Positions 36,077 to 44,835 of a stretch of 64,000 nt of DNA are shown one piece after another. The DNA is from Bordetella petrii (lineage in GTDB: Bacteria > Pseudomonadota > Gammaproteobacteria > Burkholderiales > Burkholderiaceae_B). Location: the NCBI GenBank assembly GCA_017745595.1, contig WMBV01000001.1, positions 372,001 to 436,000 on the forward strand, in the 5' to 3' direction. The translations under genes and the position numbers were made by a program. Below the pieces are notes generated by a model. That model was given only the letters and a program-made list of their open reading frames with translations. It had not been told where the DNA came from and ran no database searches. Position 1 is the stretch's first letter; the number at the start of each line of letters is the position of its first letter.

Positions 36077-36418
36077 ATGCAAATGCGCAAACTGATCGTT
36101 GCCGCCGCCGTAGGCGCCAGCACCCTGCTGGGTACGGCGGCTTACGCCGCCGAGGGCGATGCGCCCAAGCAATCGATGGGCGAATACGCCTCGGACGCGG
36201 TCATCACGACCAAGGTCAAGGCAGCCTTCGTGGCCGATGACACGCTCAGCGCGCTGGACATCGCCGTCGAAACCAACGACGGCACCGTCACGCTGTCCGG
36301 CACCGTCGGCACCGAAGCGGAAACCGAACAGGCCGCCCGCGTGGCGCGCGACGTCGAGGGCGTGACGCAGGTGCAGAACGACATCAAGGTCGACCCGGCC
36401 AAGGCCAAGCCGAATTGA
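36077..36418 (+). CDS. BON-domain periplasmic protein (OsmY-like)
   Basis: The 113-residue protein has a signal peptide ending at AYA near residue 24. One BON domain spans about 40-110 (VITTKVKAAFVADDTLSALD, then GTVTLSGTVGTEAE). BON domains bind membranes or phospholipid and help envelope stability under osmotic stress. AAGGAG lies eight bases before the ATG. It is the third gene of the csbD group. Confidence 0.93.
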   Translation: MQMRKLIVAAAVGASTLLGTAAYAAEGDAPKQSMGEYASDAVITTKVKAAFVADDTLSALDIAVETNDGTVTLSGTVGTEAETEQAARVARDVEGVTQVQNDIKVDPAKAKPN

Positions 36419-36473
36419 TGTGCCCCGCGTAGCAACTGGACCGGGAACGGCGCGGAGCGCTTCGGCCGCGGGA

Positions 36474-37352
36474 CTATGCAGGAATGCTCACCGTGCCGCG
36501 GCCCAGTTCGATCACGTGGCCGCCGACCCGGATAGCGCCATCGCGCGCCACATCGAGGTATAGGCGGCAGGGGCGGCTGACCTGGTCGCCCTGGTGCACC
36601 ACCACCCGCGCGGGCAGGTCCTTGCCCTGCGCGAGCAGCCAGCCGCCCAGGTTGGCGCAAGCGGATCCGGTACCCGGATCTTCGGCCACCCCGCCCCCGT
36701 CTTTCGTGAAGAAATAACGCGCCCGCACGACCTGGCGGCCGTCGGGCCCCGGCGCGGGATCGAACGCGAACACATAAGCCGTCTTGCGCCCCAGGCTGCT
36801 GGGCTGCCAGTGCTGCAATTGGCTGCTGTCGGGCTGCGCGCGCCGCACGGCTTCGACCGAGTTCAACGGCACCAGCAACTGGTCCGCGCCGGTATCCACC
36901 CACAGCGGCGCGCCCAGCAGATCGCCGGCATGCAGGCCGAGCTGGCCGGCGATCTCGCTGGCGGACAACGCGGCGGCGGCCGTGCGGGGCGCCCTGGCGG
37001 ACGGCGCGGTGAAGGTCCAGGTATCGCCCTGCGCCGTGACCGGCACGATGCCGGCGGCGAATTCCAGCTTCAGGCTGTCGCCCGTGGCCGCGAGTTCGCG
37101 CACCACCTGGGCCGTGCCTAGCGTGGGATGGCCGGCAAAGCGCATTTCATAGCCGGGGGTAAAGATGCGCACGCGCGCGTCGGCCTGCGCGCTGGGCAGC
37201 ACGAAGGTGGTTTCGGACAGATTGAACTGGCGCGCCAGGTCGAGCATGGTCTGCTCGTCCAGGCCGCGCGCGTCTTCGAACACGCACAAAGGGTTGCCGC
37301 CGAAGGTGGCGTGGGCAAAGACATTGAGCAGGCGGAACGCGTAAGTGTGCAT
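36474..37352 (-). CDS. PhzF-family isomerase-like protein
   Basis: The 292 residues form the two-lobed diaminopimelate-epimerase-like fold of PhzF. FAHATFGGNPLCVFED near residue 12, Glu47 in NLSETTFVLPS (the catalytic glutamate) and DPGTGSACANLGGWLL near 235 are signatures. No phenazine genes are present, so the substrate is not dihydro-hydroxyanthranilate by context. Most PhzF relatives in non-producers have no known role. Confidence 0.92.
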   Translation of the reverse strand: MHTYAFRLLNVFAHATFGGNPLCVFEDARGLDEQTMLDLARQFNLSETTFVLPSAQADARVRIFTPGYEMRFAGHPTLGTAQVVRELAATGDSLKLEFAAGIVPVTAQGDTWTFTAPSARAPRTAAAALSASEIAGQLGLHAGDLLGAPLWVDTGADQLLVPLNSVEAVRRAQPDSSQLQHWQPSSLGRKTAYVFAFDPAPGPDGRQVVRARYFFTKDGGGVAEDPGTGSACANLGGWLLAQGKDLPARVVVHQGDQVSRPCRLYLDVARDGAIRVGGHVIELGRGTVSIPA

Positions 37353-37382
37353 GGGTGTGGTCAGGTGTTTGACTAGTTGTCA

Positions 37383-37472
37383 GGTGTCTGGCTCCGCAGG
37401 TGCCTGACACCGCTGTGCACAGACCATCTCGCCATGCCAGGGTGTCTGACACCCTGGCGGGAGTCAGACACC
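37383..37472. repeat. REP/BIME-like inverted hairpin pair (locus 4)
   Basis: Hairpins lie at 37383-37411 (arms GGTGTCTGGC / GCCTGACACC, one T-T mismatch) and 37441-37472 (arms GGTGTCTGAC / GTCAGACACC). They fill most of the 148-base gap between the phzF-like and ftrD genes. A degenerate half copy starts near 37363. Confidence 0.85.
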
Positions 37473-37500
37473 TGAAACATGATAGCGCGCGGGCCGCCCG

Positions 37501-38880
37501 TTACCACACGGCGAAGAACAGCACCCAGGCGACGCAACAAGGCACCAGGCCCGCCGCCATCAGCAGCCATGCCCCCAGCTTGCGCGGCCACGCCACCGCC
37601 CGCTGGGCCAGCAGGCGCCAGCCCAGCCGCAGCGACCAGGCCACGGCCAGCGCCAGCAGGGTGAAGCGCACCGGATCGGCCCAGCCGGCCGCCACGCCCT
37701 CGTGCTTCAGCAGGGTGATGGTGGTGGCCGACAGGCCCAGGAACACGCCGATGCCGGCCACCGGGATCAGCGCCTGCGCCAGCTTGTGCAAACCGGCCAG
37801 GCGGCCGCCCGGCAGGCCGGCGGGCGCGACGCGGTCGGCGGCCCACAACGCTACGAACGCTCCGCCGCCCACGATGACCGTGCTGCCGACCACGAACAGC
37901 AAGATGCCGGCGCCATCCAGCCACGAAAAACTGTCGTTCATTTCCGGATAGTGGGTCAGGATGAACCACGGCGCGTTGTCCATCAGGGGCCACATGATGT
38001 CGTGCTCTACCAACCAGACGGCGGCCCATTGCTTGGCCGTCACGAACCACGGGCTGGCGCTCCAGAGGAACGCACCGATGGCAATGCCCATCAGCCCGAA
38101 GCAGATGAGCGCCGTCTGCCAGGCATCGCCGGCGGCGACGTGCACGATTTCTTCTTCGGGCGAGCGCGGTGTCAGCGTGATGGCGCCGCGGTAGTCGCTG
38201 CAGCGGCCGCACACATGGCAGTCGCCCGCGCCCTTCATGTGCCGCAACGGCACCAGCGGCGCGCAATTGACCGGCTCGATGCGGATCACCGGATGGCGCC
38301 AGGCCTCTTCGTTGACCTTGAAATGCCACGGCGCCAGCTTGGCAAGCAGGTTGAACACGCCATTGACCGGGCACAGGTACTTGCACCAGACACGCTTGCT
38401 GCGCCCATAGCGCCAGCCCACCACCATGGCCGCCATGGTCGAGCCGCCCAGCACTGCGAGCACCGCCAGCGGATACTGGTACACGCTGACGAGCTGCCCG
38501 TAGATGGTGGTGAGCGCGAACGCCACGAAGGGCCAGCCGCCCCAGCGCATCCATTTGGGAATGGCGCGCCCCTGCCCGCGCTCGCTGGCCCATTCGGTCA
38601 GCATGCCCTCGGGGCACAGCCAGCCGCACCAGGCGCGGCCCAGCAAGGGAATGGACACCAGCACGAACGGCCACCACACGCCCCAGAAGGCGAACTGGGC
38701 CACGATGGTGAGGTTGTTGAAAACCGAGGCCGTGTTGTCGGGCAACGGCAGCAGCGGCGGCACGATCAGCAAGAACGCGTAGATGCAGACAATGCCCCAC
38801 TGCAGCTTGCGCAGCAGCGGAGCATGGTCGCGCAGGAAATCGGCGAAGCGGGCGGCGGAACGCCCGAGTACGGCTGCCAT
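37501..38880 (-). CDS. ftrD: polyferredoxin-like membrane protein of the ferrous iron system (FtrD)
   Basis: The 459-residue membrane protein has several helices and NapH-like cysteine motifs: AWCGWLCPEG near residue 85, VWCKYLCPVNG near 165 and GDCHVCGRC near 220. These can bind iron-sulfur centres on the membrane. In the Bordetella ftrABCD system, FtrD is thought to supply electrons so that iron can pass FtrC. It lies 57 bases after ftrC on the same strand. Confidence 0.9.
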   Translation of the reverse strand: MAAVLGRSAARFADFLRDHAPLLRKLQWGIVCIYAFLLIVPPLLPLPDNTASVFNNLTIVAQFAFWGVWWPFVLVSIPLLGRAWCGWLCPEGMLTEWASERGQGRAIPKWMRWGGWPFVAFALTTIYGQLVSVYQYPLAVLAVLGGSTMAAMVVGWRYGRSKRVWCKYLCPVNGVFNLLAKLAPWHFKVNEEAWRHPVIRIEPVNCAPLVPLRHMKGAGDCHVCGRCSDYRGAITLTPRSPEEEIVHVAAGDAWQTALICFGLMGIAIGAFLWSASPWFVTAKQWAAVWLVEHDIMWPLMDNAPWFILTHYPEMNDSFSWLDGAGILLFVVGSTVIVGGGAFVALWAADRVAPAGLPGGRLAGLHKLAQALIPVAGIGVFLGLSATTITLLKHEGVAAGWADPVRFTLLALAVAWSLRLGWRLLAQRAVAWPRKLGAWLLMAAGLVPCCVAWVLFFAVW

Positions 38881-38937
38881 GAGTCAACCTTCAAATGCAA
38901 TGGCCGGCAAGCGCGCCGGCCGGTCAGGCAAAGTATG

Positions 38938-39774
38938 TCAAGCGGGTACTGCCGCCCGCGCGGGCGGCCTGCCCGCCCGCCGCAACAAGGCCCATACCAC
39001 TACCCAATAGGCCAGCCACAACAGCACCGACATCAACGCGGGATAGGCCCGGTACCCGGCGAAGTCGGCCAGGATCTTGCCCACGCCGCTGCTGTCGTCG
39101 AGCAGGCCGGAACTGTCCCAGACCGGGTCGACCAGCGTGGGCAGCACGCCCAGCGAGATCAGCCGGTCGAGGCCGCCCATCAGCAGGGCGCCGGCCAGCA
39201 ACAGCAACAGGATTTCGGTCAGGCGGAAAAACCGCCGCCAGGTGATCAGCTTGCCGCCCAGCTGCAGCAGCCAGAAGGTGAGCAGCGCAATCGCGAAGCC
39301 CGCCAGGCCCGCCAGGGCCAGCACGACCGTGTCGCTGCCCTGCCCGGCCGCCACGCTGCCATACAGGAACACCACGGTTTCGCTGCCTTCGCGCGCCACC
39401 GCGATCATGACCAGCACCAGCAGGCCCCACCAGCTGTCGTGCGCGAGCGAGGTGCTGGCGCCGGATTCGAGCTCGCTTTTCAGCGTGCGGCCGTGCTTTT
39501 TCATCCAGACCACCATTTGCACCACCAGGGCGCAGGCCACCAGCGACATGCCGGCCTGGAACCATTCTTGCCCTTCGTCGCTGAGCCACGAGGACACGCC
39601 CAGCAGCACCAGGGCCAGCGCCACGGCCAGGGCCAGGCCGGCCGCCACGCCGCCCCACAGATAAGGCAGCCCGCGCCGCCCTTCGGGGCTGGCGCGCAGC
39701 CAGGAATACAGAATGCCCACGATCAGCAGGGCTTCGACACTTTCGCGCCAGACGATGAAAAGTACCTGTTCCAT
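38938..39774 (-). CDS. ftrC: FTR1-family iron permease (FtrC)
   Basis: The 278-residue permease has seven or so membrane helices. It carries both R-E-x-x-E iron motifs: Arg10-Glu11-Ser-Val-Glu14 in VWRESVEALL and Arg128-Glu129-Gly-Ser-Glu132 in VAREGSETVVF. These glutamates pass iron in FTR1 proteins. It is encoded 12 bases after the cupredoxin gene. It should import iron after oxidation by the periplasmic partners. Confidence 0.95.
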   Translation of the reverse strand: MEQVLFIVWRESVEALLIVGILYSWLRASPEGRRGLPYLWGGVAAGLALAVALALVLLGVSSWLSDEGQEWFQAGMSLVACALVVQMVVWMKKHGRTLKSELESGASTSLAHDSWWGLLVLVMIAVAREGSETVVFLYGSVAAGQGSDTVVLALAGLAGFAIALLTFWLLQLGGKLITWRRFFRLTEILLLLLAGALLMGGLDRLISLGVLPTLVDPVWDSSGLLDDSSGVGKILADFAGYRAYPALMSVLLWLAYWVVVWALLRRAGRPPARAAVPA

Positions 39775-39786
39775 GAATGCGCCGGA

Positions 39787-40140
39787 TCAGTCTTTGGGAA
39801 GCACCACCAGCGTGCCGCGCACGTCTTGGTGGAAATCGTCGAAGAAGGGATATTCGCCGGGCCGCGAAATGGTGATCACCACGAACGAGCTGACGCCGGG
39901 GCCCATGACCTTTTCTTTGCGCAGCGGAATGCTTTCGAATTCGACCGGCTCGTTGCTTTCGTTGACCAGTTCGATCTTGAAGCGGCCGGCCGGGACTTCC
40001 AGTCGGGCCGGCTCGAACGTGCCGTCGGGCTTGAAGGTGAGCCTGAAGGTGGGCAGTTCGGCGCGCGCCACGCCGGGCAGCGCCGCGGCCAGGCCGGCGC
40101 ACAGCGCCAGCGCGGCCAGCCAGGCGTAGGGGCGGCGCAC
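39787..40140 (-). CDS. ftrB: cupredoxin-like periplasmic protein (FtrB)
   Basis: The 117-residue protein has a signal peptide (PYAWLAALALCAGLAAALPG) ending at ARA. A cupredoxin-like beta fold follows, with FESIPLRKEKVMGPGVSSFV and GEYPFFDDFHQD. It is a probable periplasmic oxidase or binding partner of FtrA. The start is uncertain: GTG at 40140, or TTG at 40146 overlapping the ftrA stop. Either way it is translationally coupled to ftrA. A much longer open frame upstream lies inside ftrA and is noise. Confidence 0.88.
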   Translation of the reverse strand: MRRPYAWLAALALCAGLAAALPGVARAELPTFRLTFKPDGTFEPARLEVPAGRFKIELVNESNEPVEFESIPLRKEKVMGPGVSSFVVITISRPGEYPFFDDFHQDVRGTLVVLPKD

Positions 40141-40142
40141 GA

Positions 40143-40679
40143 TCAATACCCGCCCTTCTTGCCGGTGCCGGCGAAGACGAATTCGTACTCGAGCTCGAAG
40201 GGCTCGAACCACGGGCCCACGCCGGTTTCTTTGTCGATGTGGCGGCCGAAGTGGCTCATTTTGTCGGCCGTGGGCGGCAGGATGGTGTATTTCAGTTTGT
40301 ACTTGCCGGGGCCTTCGAGCTTGACGTTGTCGCCATAGTGCGGGCCGTCGTTGGCCACCATGGGCATGAACGTGCCCTTTTGCACGTTCTGGCTGCCGGA
40401 TTTCTGGATTTCGTACTTGACCACCAGATACGGCACCCATTCGCCTTCGGGAAAGCCGGTCTTGTTGTCGGCGGTGGCGTGGATGTCGGCCTCGAGGTGC
40501 ACGTCGGAGTCTTTGGCGGCGCGCATCATGCCCGGGGGGTCCATTTCAATGGGCTGCAGATACACTGCGCCGATTTCCATGCCGCCTTTTTGCACGGGCT
40601 CGCCGATGGGGTATTCGATCGCCAGGGCGCTGCCCGACAGCGCCAAACCCACGGCCAGCGCCAAGACTTTTTTCAACAT
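40143..40679 (-). CDS. ftrA: P19-family periplasmic iron-binding protein (FtrA)
   Basis: The 178-residue protein has a signal peptide ending at ALA near residue 19. It matches the Tp34/P19 family, with Met and His ligands in MEIGAVYLQPIEMDPPGMM, DVHLEADIHA and ANDGPHYGDNVKL. P19 proteins bind copper and iron and feed an FTR1 permease. It is the first gene of the leftward ftrABCD operon. The order and members match the ferrous iron system described in Bordetella, which is reported to be active at low pH. Confidence 0.94.
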   Translation of the reverse strand: MLKKVLALAVGLALSGSALAIEYPIGEPVQKGGMEIGAVYLQPIEMDPPGMMRAAKDSDVHLEADIHATADNKTGFPEGEWVPYLVVKYEIQKSGSQNVQKGTFMPMVANDGPHYGDNVKLEGPGKYKLKYTILPPTADKMSHFGRHIDKETGVGPWFEPFELEYEFVFAGTGKKGGY

Positions 40680-40705
40680 ATGCGGAGCCTTAAGAGACAG
40701 AAGAG

Positions 40706-40736
40706 GAAAACGGCCTGTTAAACAAGAACCGTTTTC
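40706..40736 (-). promoter_or_regulatory. perfect inverted repeat in the ftrA leader
   Basis: GAAAACGG and CCGTTTTC are perfect eight-base arms separated by 15 bases, 27 bases upstream of the ftrA start. On the leftward transcript the second arm ends in a short T tract, so this could be an operator or an attenuator-like hairpin. A TTGTCA -35-like box lies upstream, with no clear -10 box. No good Fur box was found here. Confidence 0.4.
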
Positions 40737-40809
40737 ATTACTGTATCGTGAACGACCTGACAAGCTCCTGACATATCGCAAGCCGCGCTATTTCGGGCGG
40801 CCTAGTCTC

Positions 40810-41379
40810 TTATTTTCGGCCGCCCCCCTGCGTGCCGCTGCCCTGCGCGAACGGGAAGGTCGAGAACATGGCGCGGGTCTGGTCCTGCATTTGGTCTTGC
40901 ATCTGCACGAACAGGTTTTTGCTCTGGTCGATATAGTTGTTCATCATGTTCTGCAGCATGGGGGTCTGCACGTTCATGAACTGCGTCCAGGCTTCGGGGC
41001 CGAACTGGCTGCCGTACAGGCCCTTGGACTGCTCGGCCATGCGCTGCTGGATTTCCATGAACGCCTGGATGTTCTTTTCAAGGTACGACCCCATGATGCC
41101 CTGCATGGCATGGCCGTAGAAACGGATGATCTGCGACAGCATGTTCGACGAAAACATGGGCATGCCGCCGCTTTCTTCTTCAAGAATGATCTGCAGCAGG
41201 ATGCTGCGCGTCAGGTCGTCGCCGCTCTTGGCATCGACCACCTGGAATTCTTCGCTGGCCAGCACCAGTTGCTTGACGTCGGCCAAGGTGATGTAGGTGC
41301 TGGTCTGCGTGTCGTACAGACGGCGATTGGGGTACTTCTTGATCAGGCGTAGGCTGGCGCCGGGTTGTGCTTGCGTCAT
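40810..41379 (-). CDS. phaR: polyhydroxyalkanoate synthesis repressor PhaR
   Basis: The 189-residue protein has the PhaR DNA-binding domain at about 10-70 (LIKKYPNRRLYDTQTSTYIT) and the PHB-binding region after it. PhaR senses free polyhydroxybutyrate granule surface and represses phasin and its own gene. It ends with a Met/Gln-rich helix (MQDQMQDQTRAMF). It follows phaB by 92 bases in the same direction. Confidence 0.95.
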   Translation of the reverse strand: MTQAQPGASLRLIKKYPNRRLYDTQTSTYITLADVKQLVLASEEFQVVDAKSGDDLTRSILLQIILEEESGGMPMFSSNMLSQIIRFYGHAMQGIMGSYLEKNIQAFMEIQQRMAEQSKGLYGSQFGPEAWTQFMNVQTPMLQNMMNNYIDQSKNLFVQMQDQMQDQTRAMFSTFPFAQGSGTQGGGRK

Positions 41380-41389
41380 GGTGGTCCCC

Positions 41390-41405
41390 GAGATCGGGCG
41401 ATCTC
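41390..41405 (-). promoter_or_regulatory. hairpin in the phaR leader
   Basis: GAGATC-GGGC-GATCTC is a perfect six-base-pair hairpin ending 10 bases before the phaR start. It touches the GGGGA ribosome site. It could be an operator for autoregulation or could affect translation. Confidence 0.3.
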
Positions 41406-41471
41406 TTTAACTTTGAAGTATTCCAAGTGTAAGCCGGAAAGACTGCCTGGCGCCCTTCCGGCCGTTTGTCA

Positions 41472-42209
41472 TCAGCCCATATGCAGGCCGCCGTTCAGCG
41501 AAAAATCGGCGCCCGTGGCAAAGCCCGATTCGTCGGAAGCCAGCCACGACGTGATGGATGCGATTTCTTCGGGCGTGCCCAGGCGGCGCACCGGAATCGT
41601 GGCCACGATTTTTTCCAGCACGTCGGGCCGGATGGCGCGCACCATGTCGGTACCGATGTATCCCGGCGATATGGTGTTCACCGTGACGCCCTTGCTGGCC
41701 ACTTCTTGCGCCAGCGCCATGGTGAAGCCATGGATGCCCGCCTTGGCGGTGGAATAGTTGGTTTGTCCGAACTGGCCCTTCTGCCCGTTGACCGAACTGA
41801 TGTTCACGATGCGCCCCCATTGGCGTTCGACCATGCCGTCGATGACCTGCTTGGTGACGTTGAACAGGCTGTTCAGGTTGGTGTCGATGACCGCGCGCCA
41901 GTCGTCGGCCGACATCTTGCGGAACAATCCGTCGCGCGTGATGCCGGCGTTGTTCACCAGCACGTCGACCGGCCCCAGTTCGCTGACGACGCGCTCGAAC
42001 GCCGCCACGGTGGAGTCCCAGTCGGATACATTGCCCACCGAGGCATGGAAGGTATAGCCCTGCGCCGCCTGCTCGTCGATCCATTGCTGGTAATTGCGGC
42101 TGGGGCCGCAGCCGGCCACCACGCGAAAACCGTCTTTGGCGAGCCGGCGGCAGATCGACGTGCCGATACCGCCCATGCCGCCCGTAACGTATGCCAGTTT
42201 CCCGCTCAT
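41472..42209 (-). CDS. phaB: acetoacetyl-CoA reductase PhaB
   Basis: The 245-residue short-chain dehydrogenase reduces acetoacetyl-CoA to (R)-3-hydroxybutyryl-CoA with NADPH. The nucleotide loop is TGGMGGIG at 9-16, and NNAG lies at 86-89. The catalytic set is Ser139, Tyr152 and Lys156 in the NGQKGQFGQTNYSTAKAG context, nearly identical to well-studied PhaB. It lies between phaC and phaR. No phaA thiolase is in this group, so acetoacetyl-CoA must come from another locus. Confidence 0.96.
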   Translation of the reverse strand: MSGKLAYVTGGMGGIGTSICRRLAKDGFRVVAGCGPSRNYQQWIDEQAAQGYTFHASVGNVSDWDSTVAAFERVVSELGPVDVLVNNAGITRDGLFRKMSADDWRAVIDTNLNSLFNVTKQVIDGMVERQWGRIVNISSVNGQKGQFGQTNYSTAKAGIHGFTMALAQEVASKGVTVNTISPGYIGTDMVRAIRPDVLEKIVATIPVRRLGTPEEIASITSWLASDESGFATGADFSLNGGLHMG

Positions 42210-42279
42210 GTGCCTTCCTCCTGCGCGCTGGGCGCCTCAATGACTGCCTGTTGCTCGGCGGCTCGGCCCACTGGGCCGT

Positions 42280-43902
42280 TCAAGTCGCCCTTACTTTTAC
42301 ATAGCTGCCCGGCGCCGGTTGCAGCGGGCGGTAACGCGTATTGCCCAGGCGCGTGGCGGCCTTGCGCCGCGCGCCGGCGTGTTCGGCCAGCCAGCCCGAC
42401 CAGTCGGGCCACCAGCTGCCCGGCCGCTCTTGCGCGCGCGCCAGCCAGGCGCCGGCATCGCCGGGCAGCGCCGGGTCGTCGCTGGCCCAGTAGCTGCGCT
42501 TGCCGGCGGCGGGCGGGTTGATGACGCCGGCGATGTGGCCCGAGGCCCCCAGCACGAAGCGCCGCGCGCCCCGCAGCAGTTGCGTGGAAGCATAGGCCGA
42601 GGTCCAGGGCACGATGTGGTCTTCGCGCGAGCCGTACAAATAGGCCGGCATGTCGAGCAGCGTCAGGTCCAGCCCCACGCCCGCGGCCTGCGCGCGGCCC
42701 GGCACCTTGAGATTGTTTTCAACATAGGTGTTGCGGAAATACCAGGTGAAGAAGGGCCCCGGCAGGTTGGTGCTGTCGCCGTTCCAGAACAGCAGGTCGA
42801 ACGCCGGCGGCGTCTGGCCTTTCAGGTAGTTGCCCACCACGTAGTTCCAGACCAGTTCGTTGGGCCGCAGGAACGAGAACGTGGTGGCCAGGTCGCGCGC
42901 CGGCATCAGCCCGCCGTGCCCCAGCTGGCGGTCGCGCATCAGGGCGTGGGTTTCGTCGACGAAAACCTGCAGCACGCCGGTATCGTGGAAATCGAGCAGC
43001 GCGGTCAGCAGCGTCAGCGAGGCCGCCGGGCGCTGGCCGCGCGCCTGCGCCAGCGCCAGCGCCGACGCGAGCATCGTGCCGCCCACACAGAACCCCAGCG
43101 CATTGACCTGCGGCTGGCCGGAGATGTCGCTGGCCACCTGCAATGCCTTCAGCACCGCGTCGTCGAGATACTGCGACCAGGTGGCGGTGTCGCTGCCGTC
43201 GTTGTCGGAGGCCAGCGGATTGCGCCACGACACCATGAACACCGTATGGCCTTGCTCGACGGCGTAGCGCACCAGCGAATTGGCCGGCTGCAGGTCTAGG
43301 ATGTAGTACTTGTTGATGTTGGGCGGCACGATGACCAGCGGCCGCGCGTGCACGGTGGCGGTTTGCGGCGCGTACTGGATCAGCTGGAACAGCGGGTTCT
43401 GGAACACCACCTGGCCGGGCGTGGTGGCCACGTTGCGGCCGATTTCGAACTGGCTTTCGTCGGTGTGGCTGATGCGCCCCTTGCGCAAGTCGTTCAGCAG
43501 GTTGGCCAGCCCGTCGGTGAGCGTCCGCCCGGCGGTGTCGATGATCGACTGCTGGACATCGGGATTGAACGCCAGGAAGTTCGACGGCGACAGCGCGTCG
43601 ACCCATTGCATGATGGAAAACCGCAGCCGGTTGCGCAGCGCTTCGCTGACCTGCGCGGCCTCGACCATGCGCGACAGCGCGCGGGCCGACAGCAGGTAGG
43701 CATGCGCCAGCAGCACATGCTGGCCGCTGGCGGCCCAGGCCTGCCCGCGGAAGCGGCGATCGGCGGGCGCGGCCAGTACGCCGCGCCGGGCCTCGTCGCA
43801 GACTCGCAGCCAATCGCGCGAGAACTCGGCCTGTATGTCTGCCAGGGCGTCCGGCGCCACGCTGACCGGAACAGGCCATGCAGAGGAAAGAGGGGCGTTC
43901 AC
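42280..43902 (-). CDS. phaC: class I polyhydroxyalkanoate synthase PhaC
   Basis: The 540 residues match PhaC, which polymerises 3-hydroxyacyl-CoA into PHB at the granule surface. The lipase-like box is GFCVGG with Cys272. Asp428 (REDHIVPW) and His456 (GASGHIAGVINPP) complete the triad. It is somewhat shorter than the roughly 590-residue Cupriavidus enzyme, mainly at the N-terminus. It heads the phaC-phaB-phaR group. Confidence 0.95.
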   Translation of the reverse strand: MNAPLSSAWPVPVSVAPDALADIQAEFSRDWLRVCDEARRGVLAAPADRRFRGQAWAASGQHVLLAHAYLLSARALSRMVEAAQVSEALRNRLRFSIMQWVDALSPSNFLAFNPDVQQSIIDTAGRTLTDGLANLLNDLRKGRISHTDESQFEIGRNVATTPGQVVFQNPLFQLIQYAPQTATVHARPLVIVPPNINKYYILDLQPANSLVRYAVEQGHTVFMVSWRNPLASDNDGSDTATWSQYLDDAVLKALQVASDISGQPQVNALGFCVGGTMLASALALAQARGQRPAASLTLLTALLDFHDTGVLQVFVDETHALMRDRQLGHGGLMPARDLATTFSFLRPNELVWNYVVGNYLKGQTPPAFDLLFWNGDSTNLPGPFFTWYFRNTYVENNLKVPGRAQAAGVGLDLTLLDMPAYLYGSREDHIVPWTSAYASTQLLRGARRFVLGASGHIAGVINPPAAGKRSYWASDDPALPGDAGAWLARAQERPGSWWPDWSGWLAEHAGARRKAATRLGNTRYRPLQPAPGSYVKVRAT

Positions 43903-43978
43903 TTCGACACCATATTATGGTCGGGTACGGGTACAGAATGCGGGCCCGGCCCCGGCGTTAAGACTGCGCGACAGCCCG

Positions 43979-44007
43979 ATGTTGCATGGCGGCATAGGGG
44001 CTGTCAA
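43979..44007 (-). promoter_or_regulatory. possible phaC promoter
   Basis: On the minus strand a perfect TTGACA lies at 44007-44002, and CAACAT, a weak -10 box, follows 17 bases on at 43984-43979. A GGTAT / ATACC inverted repeat lies just upstream at 44012-44028. Confidence 0.3.
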
Positions 44008-44079
44008 TGCGGGTATACCTAGGATACCGGGCCGATATGACGCGGCGCCGACAAGCCCCCACGATGCGGTGCAGCGAGC

Positions 44080-44835
44080 TTATTCGCGCCAGGCCAGCAG
44101 CGCCATGCGGCCGGTGACGCCGTCGCGGCGATACGAAAAAAACCGTTCGGGATCGGCCACGGTGCACAGCCCGCTGGCGTGCGCGTCTTCGACGCCGGCG
44201 CGCCGCAGGCGCAGCAGCGCCAGGGCCGGCAAGTCGGCCAGCCACTTGCCCGGCATGGCGGGGCGCGCCGCGAAATGGGCCAGCGCGTCGGCCCCGCCCG
44301 CCGCGAACGCGGCGCGCACGTCGTCGCCCACTTCGAAGGCGCCGGGCCCGATGCCGGGCCCGATCCAGGCGCGCCAGCCCCGGGCGTGGGGCGCCTTGGC
44401 GCGCAGCCGCTCGAGGGTGCGCTCGAGCACGCCCCCGGCCAGGCCGCGCCAGCCGGCATGGGCCGCGCCGGCCACCGTGCCGTCCAGGTCGGTAATGAAG
44501 ACAGGCAGGCAATCGGCCACCATGATGGCCAGCACCCGCCCCGGCGCGGCGGTCACGCTGGCATCGGCGGCGGGCTCGTCGGGCAGGCGGCCATCGGCAT
44601 CGACCACGTCGGCGCCGTGCACCTGGCGCAACCACAGGGGGTCGGCGGGCACGGCCGCGCGCACGCGGCGGCGGTTTTCGCGCACGGTGTCGGGGTGGTC
44701 GCCGGCCCGCAAGCCCAGGTTCAGGGTGTCGTGCGGCGCCACGCCCGCCCCGCCCGCGCGGGTGGTGCAGAAGTAGCGCACACCGGGCCATTGCGGGCCG
44801 GTAATGACGGGCAGGCCGTGGATTATTCGTTCCAT
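44080..44835 (-). CDS. pgeF: peptidoglycan editing factor PgeF (YfiH/laccase-domain)
   Basis: The 251-residue protein carries the YfiH metal-site residues His73 (LRQVHGADVV), Cys109 (MVADCLPV) and His126 (GAAHAGWRG). PgeF removes wrongly incorporated residues from peptidoglycan precursors. Older annotations call it a multicopper polyphenol oxidase. Its start overlaps the end of rluD by 13 bases on the same strand, a conserved arrangement. A longer open frame upstream lies over rluD and is noise. Confidence 0.94.
   Translation of the reverse strand: MERIIHGLPVITGPQWPGVRYFCTTRAGGAGVAPHDTLNLGLRAGDHPDTVRENRRRVRAAVPADPLWLRQVHGADVVDADGRLPDEPAADASVTAAPGRVLAIMVADCLPVFITDLDGTVAGAAHAGWRGLAGGVLERTLERLRAKAPHARGWRAWIGPGIGPGAFEVGDDVRAAFAAGGADALAHFAARPAMPGKWLADLPALALLRLRRAGVEDAHASGLCTVADPERFFSYRRDGVTGRMALLAWRE

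Noticed and set aside
37702-40338. An 878-codon frame antisense to ftrABCD
   Set aside because: Gln/His/Arg-rich shadow; the minus strand holds four recognised genes.
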